From assembly GCA_029204225.1 (NCBI GenBank), contig CM055108.1:48105996-48169995 (forward strand): 64,000 bases of DNA, written 5' to 3'. A program made the translations under genes and the position numbers. Under the pieces are notes generated by a model. It searched no databases, was not told the origin of the DNA, and saw nothing but the letters and a program-made list of their open reading frames with translations. Within the stretch, counting starts at the first letter, position 1; each line of letters starts with the position of its first letter. Source of the DNA: Diphasiastrum complanatum (lineage: Eukaryota; Streptophyta; Lycopodiopsida; Lycopodiales; Lycopodiaceae). Shown piece after piece: positions 11,338 through 22,288 of the stretch.

Positions 11338-11552
11338 GTCAATTCCAAATGTTTTCTGGTCCCGACCGACGAAGTGTCCTTGAAGCCCTGTTTAATGTCG
11401 AACTTCGGACGGACGTTCTGGGCTGACCGTCGGTCCGTTCCTCGTCCTGCATGTTCCCACAGGTTCCTATCGAGGATGTCCACTAGCAGAAACAGACGGC
11501 ACCTGGAACGGATCCCGTTTGGAGAAACAGGGCCGTCGAATGGAAAGCTGCA
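11338..11552. repeat. GC-rich direct repeat, copy 2
   Basis: Second copy of the 10989-11194 unit, with a short insertion (CTTCGGAC region near 11402). Same orientation, so the pair could be two monomers of an unfamiliar tandem element or the edges of a small mobile unit. Confidence 0.75.
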
Positions 11553-12648
11553 TATTCTTCTTAATTGGTGTTATGTATATCCATCACGACAGTGAACATC
11601 CATTAATTTAAGAGAATATCCAAGTTCAGAAAGACCACCTTGGAGTTTAAAACTGTGAGCAGCAGGTTTATTGCAATTGTTTTCCTCAAGCTATGGAATC
11701 AAGGATGCACACAACACAAGCACCTCAAAACACGCAAAATGTTACACCTTTTGTTTGGTTACTCTACAAATCAACAAACACAAAGGATGTATGTGAACCA
11801 GTCCGCACGCAGCTCCCCATCTTTGTACTGCCGATCGCTCTGCCACAACGGATGAAGTATGTGGGCTACACTGTGAATCGGCCGGTGAAACTTCTGCCAT
11901 CGCCGGGCCCACAACCGCCTAATAGGCGCCAACCTGTGAAACATAACATGTGGAAGCAACAACTACATAATTGCGTGCTACGGCACCAACACAAAATAGA
12001 GTGTGAATGGAAAGAAAGTTCGTGAACGGAAAAAGGTATATCTGGCCGCGTCCAGATCGAAACGCGCGAGAGACTCGCATATGCGGTCCAAGAACTCGTA
12101 TATGAGGCCCATCGTGCACCCCTCTTGATCGAGCAGAACAGAATTCATGGGGCGCATATGACATCCATGAGTTGCTCCATATCGAACTAGAAGGGCTACA
12201 TGAAGAGGATGTTGTGGAAGGCCAAGCCCTCTGGGGTCTGGGGCAGGTCCATGGCCGTGAACTCTACCGAAGTGGCCATGTGCCCTTCAGCCGGTGTAGC
12301 CGCTCGAGCATGATGAACTGGTAGGCGAAATGCGTGGGAGCAGACTTCTTCAAATCCAGCCTGCATTGCAAAACGAAATAAGAACCGCACAACAAAAAGC
12401 ATTTGCAACCGTAAACCCTAATCCCTGGAATTATTGGCGTGTGCAACGAAACTGTCAAAGAGCTTAAAAATAAGTAGTCTCGTACCTGCTGAATGTGCAG
12501 AAAAGAGCAGTGGTGCGGCGCTTGCGTGTGATGCAGTCCACAATCGCAACCTTCTTGAGAACCTCACTGACCCAAGGCAGACGCCCGATGGAATGAAGGA
12601 GGAGGTCCAGTGAGTGTGCGGCACATGGAATCCACACAATGGAGGGGT
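11553..12648. other. Unassigned intronic DNA
   Basis: No gene family recognised. Several short open frames overlap on both strands, which is typical of non-coding GC-moderate DNA. The region ends at the LTR of element M1. Confidence 0.4.
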
Positions 12649-12734
12649 TGTAGGAAAGTAAGAGTCAAGTCACCGAGATCTAGTTATCAATCAAGCTCCA
12701 CAAGAAACGAGAGAAGAGGCTGGGCGCCCAACTC

Positions 12735-12796
<62 letters not shown>

Positions 12797-12952
12797 CAAC
12801 AACAAGAGCAATGGAAAGCAATGGTTAGCCAAACTGAAAAATGTGACACAATAAGCAAAATATGTACTCTACCTACTTACTGAATGTAAGGCACCTCCAA
12901 AAGTCAAGTTAGTGCCCCTAAACCAAATTAGACCTCTAAGGACCCACGACTC
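12649..12952 (-). repeat. 3' LTR of copia element M1, truncated
   Basis: On the minus strand this matches the LTR at 22289-22698 over most of its length, ending in ...TTTCCTACA at 12649. Its upstream (U3) 80 or so bases are missing: a deletion joins LTR bases (ATACCCATG) straight to RNase H coding bases (AGCCATAAACACTCC) near 12975, so the end of pol, the polypurine tract and the LTR start are gone. Confidence 0.75.
12737..12793. repeat. (GA)n microsatellite inside M1 LTR
   Basis: 57 bp of uninterrupted GA. In the related LTR at 22289 the same position holds only AGAGATAGAGAGAGA, so the run has expanded within this copy. Confidence 0.9.
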
Positions 12953-13704
12953 AGTACATGACCAAAATTGGGTCCAACTGAACTTAAGACAAACTTAAGA
13001 TGGCCTAAATAACTAAATACCCATGAGCCATAAACACTCCGTTGTGGCTGCAAATATCGCTCTATATTCTGCCTCAATAGAAGAAGTAGCAACAGTGGGC
13101 TCCTTTTTACTTGACCAAGAAATTGCAAATTTTCCATAAAAAAAGCAATGTCCACTTGTAGAGCGTCTAGTGTCTTGATCTCCACCCCAATCTGATCACT
13201 AAAACCAACCAAACATGCATCATCAAAAGCAGGAAAAACCAGTCCATGACTTCTTGTTCCTTGAAGATAACGAAAGATCCTCTTCAACGCTTTCCAATGT
13301 GATGTCATCGGGGCATGCATGAATTGACTCATGAGTGAGACACTATGAGAAATGTCCGGTCTTGAATTACATAGGTAAATGACACAGCCAATAGCTTGAC
13401 AATATAAAGTAGTATCAAATGGTTCACCATCACCTTGACTACTTAATTTCAGGCCTGTCTCCATGGGTGTAGCAACCGGCTTGCAATCTTCCATCTTGAA
13501 CCGCTTCAAAATCTGCCCAATGTAGCGTTCTTGAGAGATGAAAATTTCAGCCCCTTCTTGTACAAATTCAAGACCAATGGTAACATCTGCCTTATACTTG
13601 ATTTTGTACACCCATTTAGAACTAATTACCTTCTTCCCGTGAGGAAGATCAACAAGAACCCAAATCTGGTTCTTCATGAGTGAGTCACTCATCTTGCATC
13701 GCAT
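12953..13704 (-). pseudogene. M1 RT-RNase H remnant with RT core deleted
   Basis: The minus-strand frame begins with RT entry motifs (QIWVLVDLPHGKKVISSKWV, YKIKYKADVTIG), then jumps straight to the connection (LEFVQEGAEIFISQERYIGQ). The whole RT catalytic core, including the YVDD box, is absent. It continues through TPMETGLKLSSQGDGEPFD, CNSRPDISHSVSLMSQFM and HWKALKRIFRYLQGTRSHG into a frameshifted RNase H. Sequence is very close to M2 at 23113-23500, so M1 and M2 are the same family. Confidence 0.85.
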
Positions 13705-14272
13705 CCTCCCAACATTTTACTCCCTTGGCCTGCTCATAAAAAACAGGTTCTTCCACAACATCTCCATGAGAAGTAAGAGCAAAATCTGAAAAATCAACAT
13801 AGTCCAATGATTTTGTAGAGGCATGTGTCTTTCCATGATAAAATGAAATTACTTTCTTGTCCCACAAAGTCGACAACAGCCACCGTGGGACTATTTTGGG
13901 CTGTCCAACAGCCATGTCTCTTCTTGCAATTTGCTGCCCAAGAACTTACGACACAACACTTGGCTATCCAAGATCTTCCAAAACTGGTCCTTGCTGTCCA
14001 ACAGTTCCTGTAGCCTGATTTTGAGCAACAATGGGCGGTTCTTGATGAGCATTAGGCTCTAAACTTGATGAGGTGTTGGGCAGTTCGAAACTGGTTGATT
14101 GCTGCCCCTTATCTCCAGCAATAGAAGATGGTACCAAATCTGGAAAAACTTCAACATTCACACTATGTGGGCTGTCCCCCTTCAAGATATGAGTTGGGGC
14201 CATATCTAATGAATTCTTTTCATCAAAATGCACATCACGACTGTAAAATTCCCTTCTCTCGAAGAAATGCAC
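13705..14272 (-). pseudogene. M1 integrase-RT linker
   Basis: Contains RDVHFDEKNSLD and HILKGDSPHSVNVEVFPDL, which in M2 sit at the integrase C-terminal end, followed by a Gln/Ser/Pro-rich linker. A deletion near 14270 joins it to the integrase core (the GEIHQ... region of integrase after the core is missing). The junction with the next RT piece at 13704 is also frameshifted. Confidence 0.75.
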
Positions 14273-14948
14273 CGAACGTACTCTTGATGTACTCCCCTCC
14301 TCGATCGGTGCGTAGGGCCTTCAAAATATGCCCAAACTGATTTTCCACCATTGCTAGAAAATCTTTGAAATGTTGAAAAACTTCCGATTTAGCCTTCATA
14401 GGATAGATTTATGTAAAACGGGAAAAGTCATCAATAAAAGTCACAAAATAGATGCACTTTCCAATGGATTCGGTCCTCATTGGACCACAAACATCACTAT
14501 GAACCAAATCAAGTTTATCAAGAACCCTTATAGTTCCATCAATTGGAAAAGGTTTCCTTTGAAACTTTCCAAGTATGCACCCCTCGCATACATGCCCTTC
14601 CGGCTGCTCAATAGTAGGAAAATCTTCTACCATATTAAATGTCTTCAGCTTTTTCAAACTTGCAAAGTTGAGATGCCCAAACCTTGCGTGCCACAATTCA
14701 GCCAATTCCAATGATTGTGATGTAGAAGCAACAAGACATATAGAGGGAATTCGTCGCTCATAGGTATCCATAATGAATAAGCCAACATGCATTGTTCCCG
14801 AAACAATAATCAAGAGAGATCTTTTAGGATCCTTGACAAGACACTTATCTTCTTTGAACTCAACAACTAGTCCTTGCTTCAACCGAAAGAAGATTCTTCT
14901 TGATTCCCGAAACATAAAGCACATTCTTAATGTACTTTTCTTCACCAT
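14273..14948 (-). pseudogene. M1 GAG-pre-integrase and integrase core start
   Basis: ELWHARFGHLNFASLKKL plus HVCEGCILGKFQRKPFP form the zinc-binding HH-CC pre-integrase domain (His residues in WHARFGHL, Cys in VCEGC). LDLVHSDVCGPMRTESIGK and YFVTFIDDFSRF give the first two integrase core acidic positions. A stop interrupts the frame at about 14408; beyond it, reading TDRGGEYIKSTFG continues the core in another frame before the deletion at about 14270. Confidence 0.85.
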
Positions 14949-15237
14949 CAGGTAAAATGATGGCTACAATTCCAATTCCATGAACAGAATAAGATGCATT
15001 ATTTGCACATTGTACCTTGCTTCCATTTTGCACTTTCACTAATTTAGTGAATGCTTCTTTGTGAGAAGTTAGAGTAGCACCACTATCAATCACCCACTCA
15101 ACGGGCTGAAAATCAGCAACTTGCAAAACAGAATCTGAATTCCTCATAGATGTAGAAGTACTAGTAGAAGCAATATTAGACACAAAAGCATAGTCTTGGT
15201 TGAAGAGATCACCACTAGCTTCAAGCTCTTGCTCCAA
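14949..15237 (-). pseudogene. M1 aspartic protease region
   Basis: The frame (14860-15237) contains EWVIDSGAT, the D(S/T)GA active-site motif of a copia protease, followed by SYSVHGIGIVAI and KYIKNVLYVSGIKKNLLSV. The expected H-M after SGAT is altered (SGATLTSHKEAF; the M2 copy has ATRHMISRKEAF), and the frame is broken just after LSV. Confidence 0.85.
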
Positions 15238-15286
15238 AGTAGCAAGTGAAGCACTAGTATCAATTCCCTCTTTCGCAAGCTTCTTC

Positions 15287-16045
15287 TTACAATCCTTGAT
15301 GAAGTGCCCATACTTCTTGCAATAATCCTTTTGACTTGCCTTTGCCCTTGCCTTTCATGAAGAAAGCTTGATCTTGTTGAGTGTCACCCACAAAATTTTG
15401 CCTCGTTTGCTCCTCTTGAAGAAGCAGCCCAACAAGTTCATCAAAGGAGAGTTGATGTTCCCTAAGAGAAATACTCAAAGATGAAACAAATGGAAGATAA
15501 GAGGAAGGTATTGAGTTGAGAATAATGGAAACAAATTGAGCATCCTCAATTATCTCATCAATATTGAGAAGCTCCTCACGAAGATCCTTGATCTTCGTCA
15601 AGTGATTGGTCACTTGATTTCCTTCTTGCATCTTCAACAAAGAAAGTTGATTTCTGAGATACACCACTCTTGCTGGATTTTTGACTCTATACATAGTATA
15701 AAGTGTATCCCACGCACTTTTAGATGTCTTACAAGACCTAATATGAGGTAAGATAAATCTTTTCACAGCAAGAGCAACCACAGAATGTGCTTGTGCATCC
15801 CTTCTATCCCACTTCTTTTGTTCTTCTGAAGATGTAGAAGATGATGTTGCTAATGATGATCAATGAGGTGTATAAAGTGCCAAAGAAGGAGGCCTTTCCT
15901 CATCACCATTGACCAAATCCCACAGCCCTTTCGCTATGAGAAGATTCTTCATCATGTGACTCCACAAGGAGTAGTTTGTGCCATCCAACCGATCTTCACT
16001 AAACAAAGAACCGATAGCTTCCGATTCTTTAGCCATTACCTCCAA
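15287..16045 (-). pseudogene. M1 gag (UBN2 type)
   Basis: Two frames. 15860-16045 has SEDRLDGTNYSLWSHMMKN and GLWDLVNGDEERP, the Gag N terminus. 15287-15781 has SKSAWDTLYTMYRVKNPARV, KIKDLREELLNIDEIIEDAQ and SFDELVGLLLQEE, the UBN2 domain, then a Lys/Gly-rich tract KGKGKGKSKG in place of a clear CCHC knuckle. A short frame break near 15800 separates them. Confidence 0.85.
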
Positions 16046-16750
16046 CAGAATTTCAGCTTGTAATAGATAGAAAAGAGAGCCTTTCCAAAACCAAATCTAC
16101 TCAGAAAAATTTGCAACAAACAAAGAGCTGAAAGTAGGAGCACAAGATGTCTTTCAATCTGCAACCAAAATGCCCAAAAGATAATGGATAGCTGGCTGTC
16201 TTTCTGCACAAAAAAACCAGCTTCTTGAAAATCAGGTTAGCTTCGATTGAAGCCTACACCGAAACCCAATTAGGAAGCCAAATAGTGTGATCAACACACA
16301 CTCCAATAGGGCTGTTGAAAGCACCCTACTGCTTGCTGAGAATCTGCAAACTTCCAGCCACAAGTTGACCTAACCCTGAATAGGGTTTGCTGAATTTTGG
16401 GCTCCCTCCTACACAAATGCAAATCTGAAAACAAAAACAGCAAGCTAAGGAGACACCACAACCAAAAATCAGTAGCAGATTTCTGGGCGCCCTCCTCCAA
16501 AAAAAACCTGCTGAAAACTGGTTGCATAAATATCAGATTTAAGATTCTGATTTCTGGTGCCACAAATTGCTCCTCCAAGATCTCTGATGGGCGCCCTCCT
16601 TCAACCTGAAAAGAGACAAAAAAGCTGATCCAAACTCCACTTGGAAAGATCAGCAGGATGCTGAAATTTCAGAACAAAAAGTAGAGAAGCTCCTCTTCTA
16701 GTAGGGCGCCAGCATACAAGCTTGCTGCAGATCCAGTGGCTCTAATACCA
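16046..16750 (-). other. M1 leader and primer-binding site
   Basis: Untranslated leader between Gag and LTR on the minus strand. The PBS reads TGGTATTAGAGCC (16738-16750, complement), one base from the initiator Met tRNA consensus. The leader matches that of M2 (26276-26684) in blocks such as GGGCGCCCTCCTCCAA and ATACAAGCTTG. Confidence 0.75.
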
Positions 16751-17105
16751 TGTAGGGGGTAGGATTAGGATCCATTTCTCAAGAGGAAGAGAGGTGAATT
16801 AAGAAACAGAGAATTGAAAGAGATCAAAAGCACCTCAAGGAGGGTAGATACAACTCTAAACTTGCTGGCTCTTCACAATCCAAATGGTATTGTCCATGGC
16901 TGCCATGAGGAATAAGAGAAAGCAAAGAGAAGGATGCACCACCACCTCCACCTCTTCTTCTCATGAATATCTTGCATAGGAGAGGCATGCCTCCCTCTCC
17001 ATGCTTGCCTACACCTTGCCAAGTGGCCTTGCCTTGCCACCTTGCCTCCACATAAGCAATTCTGGCCACCTACCAGCTTTCTTGCCAGCTGGCGGCCAGG
17101 TCTCA
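16751..17105 (-). repeat. Probable 5' LTR of M1
   Basis: Begins next to the PBS with CCTACCCCCTACA on the minus strand. A purine run (GGAGGGGGGG) ends at 17106, so a TGAGACC...CCTACA unit of 355 bp is possible. Its sequence does not match the M1 3' LTR, although the leader and internal parts match M2. M1 may therefore be a chimera. The left boundary is inferred from the purine run only. Confidence 0.35.
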
Positions 17106-17472
17106 CCCCCCCCTCCTACCTTCTTCGTTGTCCTGCCCTATTCCACGGGCTACACAGGCAAAAGGCCTTCGCAGGGGTCCCACTGGTCTTTTCAACTACT
17201 GTGCGGCTCATTCAAACTGAGCGGAACTGCTGCACGCTGCAACCTGCCACCTGTCCGGACCTGGACAGTGCCACGTGGCAAGGTACCGCAACGCCAAAAA
17301 CTTTTTTTTTTCCAACAAAAAACTTGAAAAACGACGACTAGAAGGAACCGAAACGTGGGTAAAAAACACATTTAACAGCCTTTTTAAAAATATCGTCAAG
17401 AGATCAAAAACTTACAAGAAAACAACATCGGATCAACACACCTGCTTTCGACATGCAGTGGCTATGATACCA
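17106..17472 (-). other. Leader stub and PBS of a further LTR element
   Basis: A second LTR-PBS junction in the same orientation: TGGTATCATAGCC (17460-17472, complement), followed by about 190 bp of AT-rich leader and then GC-rich sequence up to the purine run near 17106. No coding sequence of this element is seen. Confidence 0.55.
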
Positions 17473-17474
17473 TA

Positions 17475-17916
17475 TGTTAGACTCTCACTTACTGCAAACA
17501 TCCAGGTGTCGGTTAACCACAAGAGACCGGACGATTCACGTTCTACCCCGCCATAGGACCTAATTCGGGTCCACCCTCCGTGCCCTGGCCTGTGACCATA
17601 TCAAGCAAGATCCGACCTCCATCCTAGACAGTGTCCCATACCACTACCTAGGCTCTCAGCCATCTCCCGCCTCAAGCTAGCACTCATCCTGGTCGTGCAC
17701 ACGCTCTCCATCCACCTCCTCCTAGGTAGATAGAATGGATGGCAAATGAGTCCTTGTATACCTCCAAGGTGAGAGACTCCAAGCCATGCGCACGTCCTAG
17801 ATCATGACACATGGCAACCATGCAGGTTCACAAGTCACCGGTCAAGTCAACAGGCCCAGTCATCGTCCAGTCTCAAGTTTGGGTTTGGGACCCAAGAGAG
17901 AGTTGGGTCCCTAACA
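17475..17916 (-). repeat. LTR with perfect TGTTAG/CTAACA ends
   Basis: On the minus strand it starts TGTTAGGGACCCAAC and ends GAGAGTCTAACA, 442 bp, followed after two bases by a PBS. It shares only the terminal hexamer with the other LTRs. Its element body is missing and it abuts LINE sequence at 17917. Confidence 0.7.
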
Positions 17917-18370
17917 CACTTCGCATACATGGGTACTACCAGGATTTCGGCTGATGTTGCAAGTCCAGTCACGACTTACGGTGACTACCTACTTCATCTG
18001 GGAGCAGCTCATGAGTTAGCCATTTTTAATGGCCTCTCCTGTTGGCCTAACTTTGGTGCCTTCACGTGCCACCCTCATAGTGGTGGTCATAGTGTGGTAG
18101 ATTATCTCATGGGATCCCCCTCTCTTATCTCTCTCATCTCTGACTTTCACATCTCTCCCACTACACTATCCGACCATTCACACCTATCTTTCTATCTTGG
18201 ACATATTGCACGGTCTAGCATACATCCTATTCTTGTATCTACTCCTAAGCGTGCACCCATATACCGGTTTGATCCCATCCTCATCCCTCTATACCAAGAA
18301 TCTCTCACTGCCTTACTTCATCATTTCCCTACTGACACTTCATTGGAGGCTCAAGCCACTTTTGGCAGTG
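17917..18370 (+). pseudogene. LINE copy L1: endonuclease C-terminal part
   Basis: The frame 17929-18384 carries GAAHELAIFNGLSCWPN, HPHSGGHSVVDYLMGS and TLSDHSHLSFYLG. These are the final blocks of an AP-like endonuclease of a plant non-LTR retrotransposon (the SDHS motif supplies the conserved Asp-His). The N-terminal endonuclease half is missing. Near 18362 the frame is joined by deletion to the middle of the reverse transcriptase. Confidence 0.85.
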
Positions 18371-19219
18371 ATGGCATTATATAAGAGAGTTTGGGTTGTT
18401 TCAGAGGTACGTCAGGTATTTGCGACCCAATATGGAGCACCATTGGGGGGTGAAACATGGGTGCTCCCTTTCACCTACGCTTTTTGGCTTATATATTGAC
18501 AGCTTAAGACAATTATCAAACAAGATGGTGGGATCGGCTATAATCTAGGTGACATACTTATTGCTACATTGTTATATGCTGATGATGTGGCTTTAGTCTC
18601 ACCGACTAGAGACGGGCTCCAAAGACATTTGGACAGCTTACATACTTTTTGTACCCGTTGGGGATTGAGGGTGAACATATCGAAGACCAAAGTGTTGGTC
18701 TTCAGTACTTCCAGAGCCTTCATGCAACGCCAGAAGATTTTCCTTGATGGTCAACCTTTGGAGATTGTTTCATCTTATACTTACTTGGGTGTTCTATTCA
18801 GTGGTCCTATTTTCAGTATGCGGCAGGCAGCCTCAGATCGCCTTAGGAAGGGCTTCCCTCCTCCAACTTGAGAGATTTGTTTCCGGAGTTATATTCATGA
18901 TGCTCCCATTAAGTGTCGTCTCTTCAACACTATGGTCACTCCTACAGCATTATATGCGGCAGAGGCTTGGTGTACAGGTCTTACCTCCTCAGATTGGTCT
19001 CGTACATCTCGTCTCCAAATCACCATGCTATCTCGGATGATTAGGGCTTATTGTCTTTTCCAGGATGCACCCACTTTACGCTCTCTCATCACTTATGCGG
19101 ATCCTAGATGTGTTGCCCTTATGATATATGAGATGTCCTTACCGCAGAGAGTCCAGGTTCCAGTGGATAGTGACACACAGCATCAGATTACGAACTTTTT
19201 CACCAATCGTCGTCCATGA
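18371..19219 (+). pseudogene. LINE copy L1: reverse transcriptase second half
   Basis: Starts at LAVMALYKRVW and continues through frameshifts to LLYADDVALVSPTRDGLQRH; the catalytic YADD is intact at 18575-18586. SKTKVLVFSTSRAFMQRQ, SSYTYLGVLF, NTMVTPTALYAAEAWC and LQITMLSRMIR are thumb and post-RT blocks typical of plant RTE-like LINEs. The first half of RT (HSTTDH..., DFRKAFD) is deleted. Two or more frameshifts mark it as dead. Confidence 0.85.
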
Positions 19220-19666
19220 GCAGATTCAAAGTCGGATGATGACATAGACATTGACCTAGCCCATCGTGATCAGAGACAATGTTTGGCCTCAGGTATTGCC
19301 ATAGCTAGTGCGCCTTCATGTACCATGAGAGTATGCCTTCAGAGGTCCCATACTAGTCAGAGTCAACACCCACAGAGATGACACAGACGACATCAACGTC
19401 CATCCTCTACTATAGTATAATCCTCTGGGCCCCGTATCACAGACTTCTTCAGTAGTCTCAAATGATATCACATACACTTCTATCTTTTGGATATATTTTT
19501 GTTTGTTGTAGTTTTCTAGTGATAGACATTATGTATTTCAGATTATATTTCTTTAGTTGTTTTGCAGAGTTACTATGCTCCCATGTTACTACACACTTGA
19601 GATGTACTACTCAGTCTTATATGCTTTTTTGGCATCAAAAGACATTAATAAAGCTTGCTCTCTCTG

Positions 19667-19718
<52 letters not shown>
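19220..19718 (+). repeat. LINE L1 3' UTR, 3' hairpin and (TC)n tail
   Basis: The non-coding tail ends with ATGCTTTTTTGGCAT (19621-19635), AAAAGACATTAATAAAGCTT and then a (TC)n run to 19718. The same order (small hairpin, AATAAAG, CT tail) closes the LINEs ending at 48.74 and 53.17 kb. There is no poly(A). Confidence 0.85.
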
Positions 19719-19720
<2 letters not shown>

Positions 19721-20165
19721 CAGCCATCGTTGCCCTCTCCGAATCCAGCGCTCCTGCTGCCAGCCATCGCTGCCCTCTCATAGCTACCATCATTCACAAA
19801 GAAATGGAGGATCGCTGCCATGCCATCACCTAGGAGGATTTATGCCATCGCTAGGAGGCAGGCTCTCAAATGCCTCACTTGGTCAACAATCAGGAGCACC
19901 ACCCTTTTGCGTTTCTTCAAATGCTTGCCTGCTTTCATTTGCGATGCTTTAAGTCCACCCTACATACATACCCCCTCAGCAGCGCCACTAGCTTTTGGAT
20001 CAGCGGATCTTGGATTTCTTTGTTATGAGGAAGTAAGAGAAGCTTGTTAAGGCTTCACATCTAGCGGATCATACCTTACATATTCAAAGGTGTAAGAAGT
20101 AGGATCCTGTCTCACAATCGGAGCCCAACTATTTTCCGCAGAAAAGAGAGGAATCAATCTGAGGT
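19719..20165 (+). other. Unassigned DNA between LINE copies L1 and L2
   Basis: Directly after the (TC)n tract comes sequence with repeated GCCAGCCATCGTTGCCCTCTC-like words, similar in style to the CT-rich 5' regions of the LINEs at 52.7-53.1 and 54.4-54.85 kb. It may be the 5' region of copy L2 with its ORF1 deleted. The rest has no recognisable coding content. Confidence 0.4.
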
Positions 20166-21060
20166 ACCACTTTTCCCAAAAGTCTCCACTGATATCACAC
20201 TTTGAGGTCATTCCGACTACTCTCTTTGATCACTCCTTTTTATCCTTCCAGCTGGGTTCTATCCCAACTCCACAAACCTCGCCTCGTTCCTCCATCAACC
20301 GTGCTCCCAGATAAACCTTCGCTCACCCTTACATCGAGGCTTACCAAGAAGCCCTTGCCTCTTTACTCCATCACTTCCCGCACGATAGCACATTAGAGTC
20401 ACAGGCTCGTTTCCTTTACCACCTCACTTCATACAACCGCCTTGGTTTCCTTTCCATCCACACGTCACCGTCATGCAATCACACCAGCTCGTTCTGCTCG
20501 ACCTCCGTGGTTTGATGATGAGTGTCGTTCACTACACCTCCGTGTTACACATGCACATACACATGATCCACTTATTCTCTCCATTGTTCATCGATCTCTC
20601 CATCATACACTTCCCCGCAAAAAGCGCGCCTACGAAGAACAAAAAGGGAGAAACCTCGTTGCTTCCCTATTTAGTTCCTCTATTCGTGCCTTTTGGCATG
20701 CATTTATCCCTCGTGTTCCACCCCCTCTTCTTGGCAACCTACATGTCTAGTCCACCTACGCTACCTCACTCTACACCATACTTATTGACTCGCCCATTTC
20801 CATCTCCCCCCATCCCAGTGAATTCACCTTCTTCACCTCAGAAATGGTCATTGAGGCCATAAAGACATAGAACTTGAATCAGAACTTCTTATCCATGCTG
20901 CAGATCTACTCTCACCCACTCTAGCCACTCTCCTTAATCATGTTGTCATCTTTGGCTTCCCCCACTCCTGGTGTACTAATATCATCCATCCCATCCACAA
21001 AATTGGTGACCGCATGATTCCTGGTAACCGTACTATCATGATTGGCCATGTCATAGCGAA
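20166..21060 (+). pseudogene. LINE copy L2: endonuclease end and linker
   Basis: TLFDHSFLSFQLGS closes the endonuclease. ARPPWFDDECRSLHLRVTH and KKRAYEEQKGRNLVASLF form the linker before RT common in these LINEs. At least three frame changes and a stop are present. Confidence 0.75.
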
Positions 21061-22232
21061 GCTTTTATGGTACTATACTTCAATCGGCGATCAGCTCTGA
21101 GGCTGAGACCATGAGACTACATGCATTGGGCCAGGCTGGCTTTCGTGCTCACCATTCTACTACAGATCATGTCTTCACTCTTCAAGCTATCATTGAGGAG
21201 GCAGGCATAGGAGACAGAGGGTTTATTGTTGCTTTGTCGACTTCAGAAAAGCCTTTGATTATGTTCCATGCTTTCTTCTCATCCAACAACTATGTGATCT
21301 TGGCTTCTCTACTAACACAGTCCTAGCTGTGATGGCACTTTATAAGTAAGTTCTTGAATGTTTTCGGGGTGACACTGGCCTCTCAGAGCATATAAGGACC
21401 ACCATAAAACAGGGTTGTTCCCTTTCACCTACACTATTCGGACTATATATTGATGAGCTTGAGAGAGTCATAGAGCAAAGTGGTGGTACAAGTTGCCGAC
21501 TTGGGGATATTTTAAATGCCATTCTCCTATATGCAAATGATGTTGCTTTAGTCTCCTCGACTAGAGAGGGGGTATAAAGACAGTTGGACAGTCTTCATGG
21601 TTTCTGCACTAGTGGGGTTTGCAGGTTAACATTGAGAAGACCAAAGTTATGGTCTTCAACACATCCAGAGTTTTCATGCAGCGACAGGAGCTTTTTCTAT
21701 ATGGACAATTGTTGGAGATTGTGTCATCCTACACCTATCTTGGGTTCTTTTCACTGGTCCTATATTTGGTATGAGACACGCAGCTACAGCCAGACTTGGG
21801 AAGGAACATGCCTCCTTGGTCCAGCTTGGGCGTGGTTGCTTTCAAAGATTTATTTGGCACGCCCCGAGTAAGTTTCGGTTCTTTGATACTTTTGTCTCCC
21901 CCACTGCATTGTATGCTGCAAAGACATGGTGCCCAGGGCTCACCTCTACTGATTGGGCTAGTATTTCACGCCTCCAGGTCCTTATGTTATCACGGATGAT
22001 ACGGCGCACCAGATTATCCTAGCAAAGTTTGCAATTCCACCTCTACAGCTTGATGCCATCTTTCGTCTTATCACATACATACAGCGTCTCAACTTGCTTC
22101 CCATTGATGCACAGAGATATCCACAGACAGCACTCATATCATCTCATCACCTTCAAATTCTGGACTATCACTTGTCATGGTTCTCATAGGCATCACGGCT
22201 ATTGGATACTTTTGGCATATCTATCATCAACC
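21061..22232 (+). pseudogene. LINE copy L2: reverse transcriptase
   Basis: GQAGFRAHHSTTDHVFTLQA opens RT. KQGCSLSPTLFGLYIDELE is block B. The catalytic box reads LLYANDVALVSSTREG: one of the two catalytic Asp residues is Asn, so the enzyme is dead apart from its frameshifts. TALYAAKTWCPGLTSTDWA and LITYIQRLNLLPIDAQRYP match the C-terminal region of L1 and L4. It ends abruptly at 22232 against copia leader sequence, without hairpin or tail. Confidence 0.85.
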
Positions 22233-22288
22233 TCCCATCGGGCGCGCCAACATACAAGCTTGCTGTAGATCCGGTAGTTCTGATACCA
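22233..22288 (-). other. Copia leader and PBS on the outer side of the M2 3' LTR
   Basis: GGCGCGCCAACATACAAGC and a PBS (TGGTATCAGAAC on the minus strand, 22277-22288) match the leader that follows the M2 5' LTR at 26647-26696. Here they lie beyond the 3' LTR, where host flank would be expected. Only 56 bp remain before LINE L2. Confidence 0.8.

Noticed and set aside
11374-11595. Frames in the GC-rich direct repeats as genes
   Set aside because: The two repeat copies do not keep a common frame (an 8-11-base indel), so there is no sign of coding selection.
12610-12828. Arg-Glu repeat protein frame, also similar frames at 53111-53293
   Set aside because: Read-through of (GA)n microsatellites.
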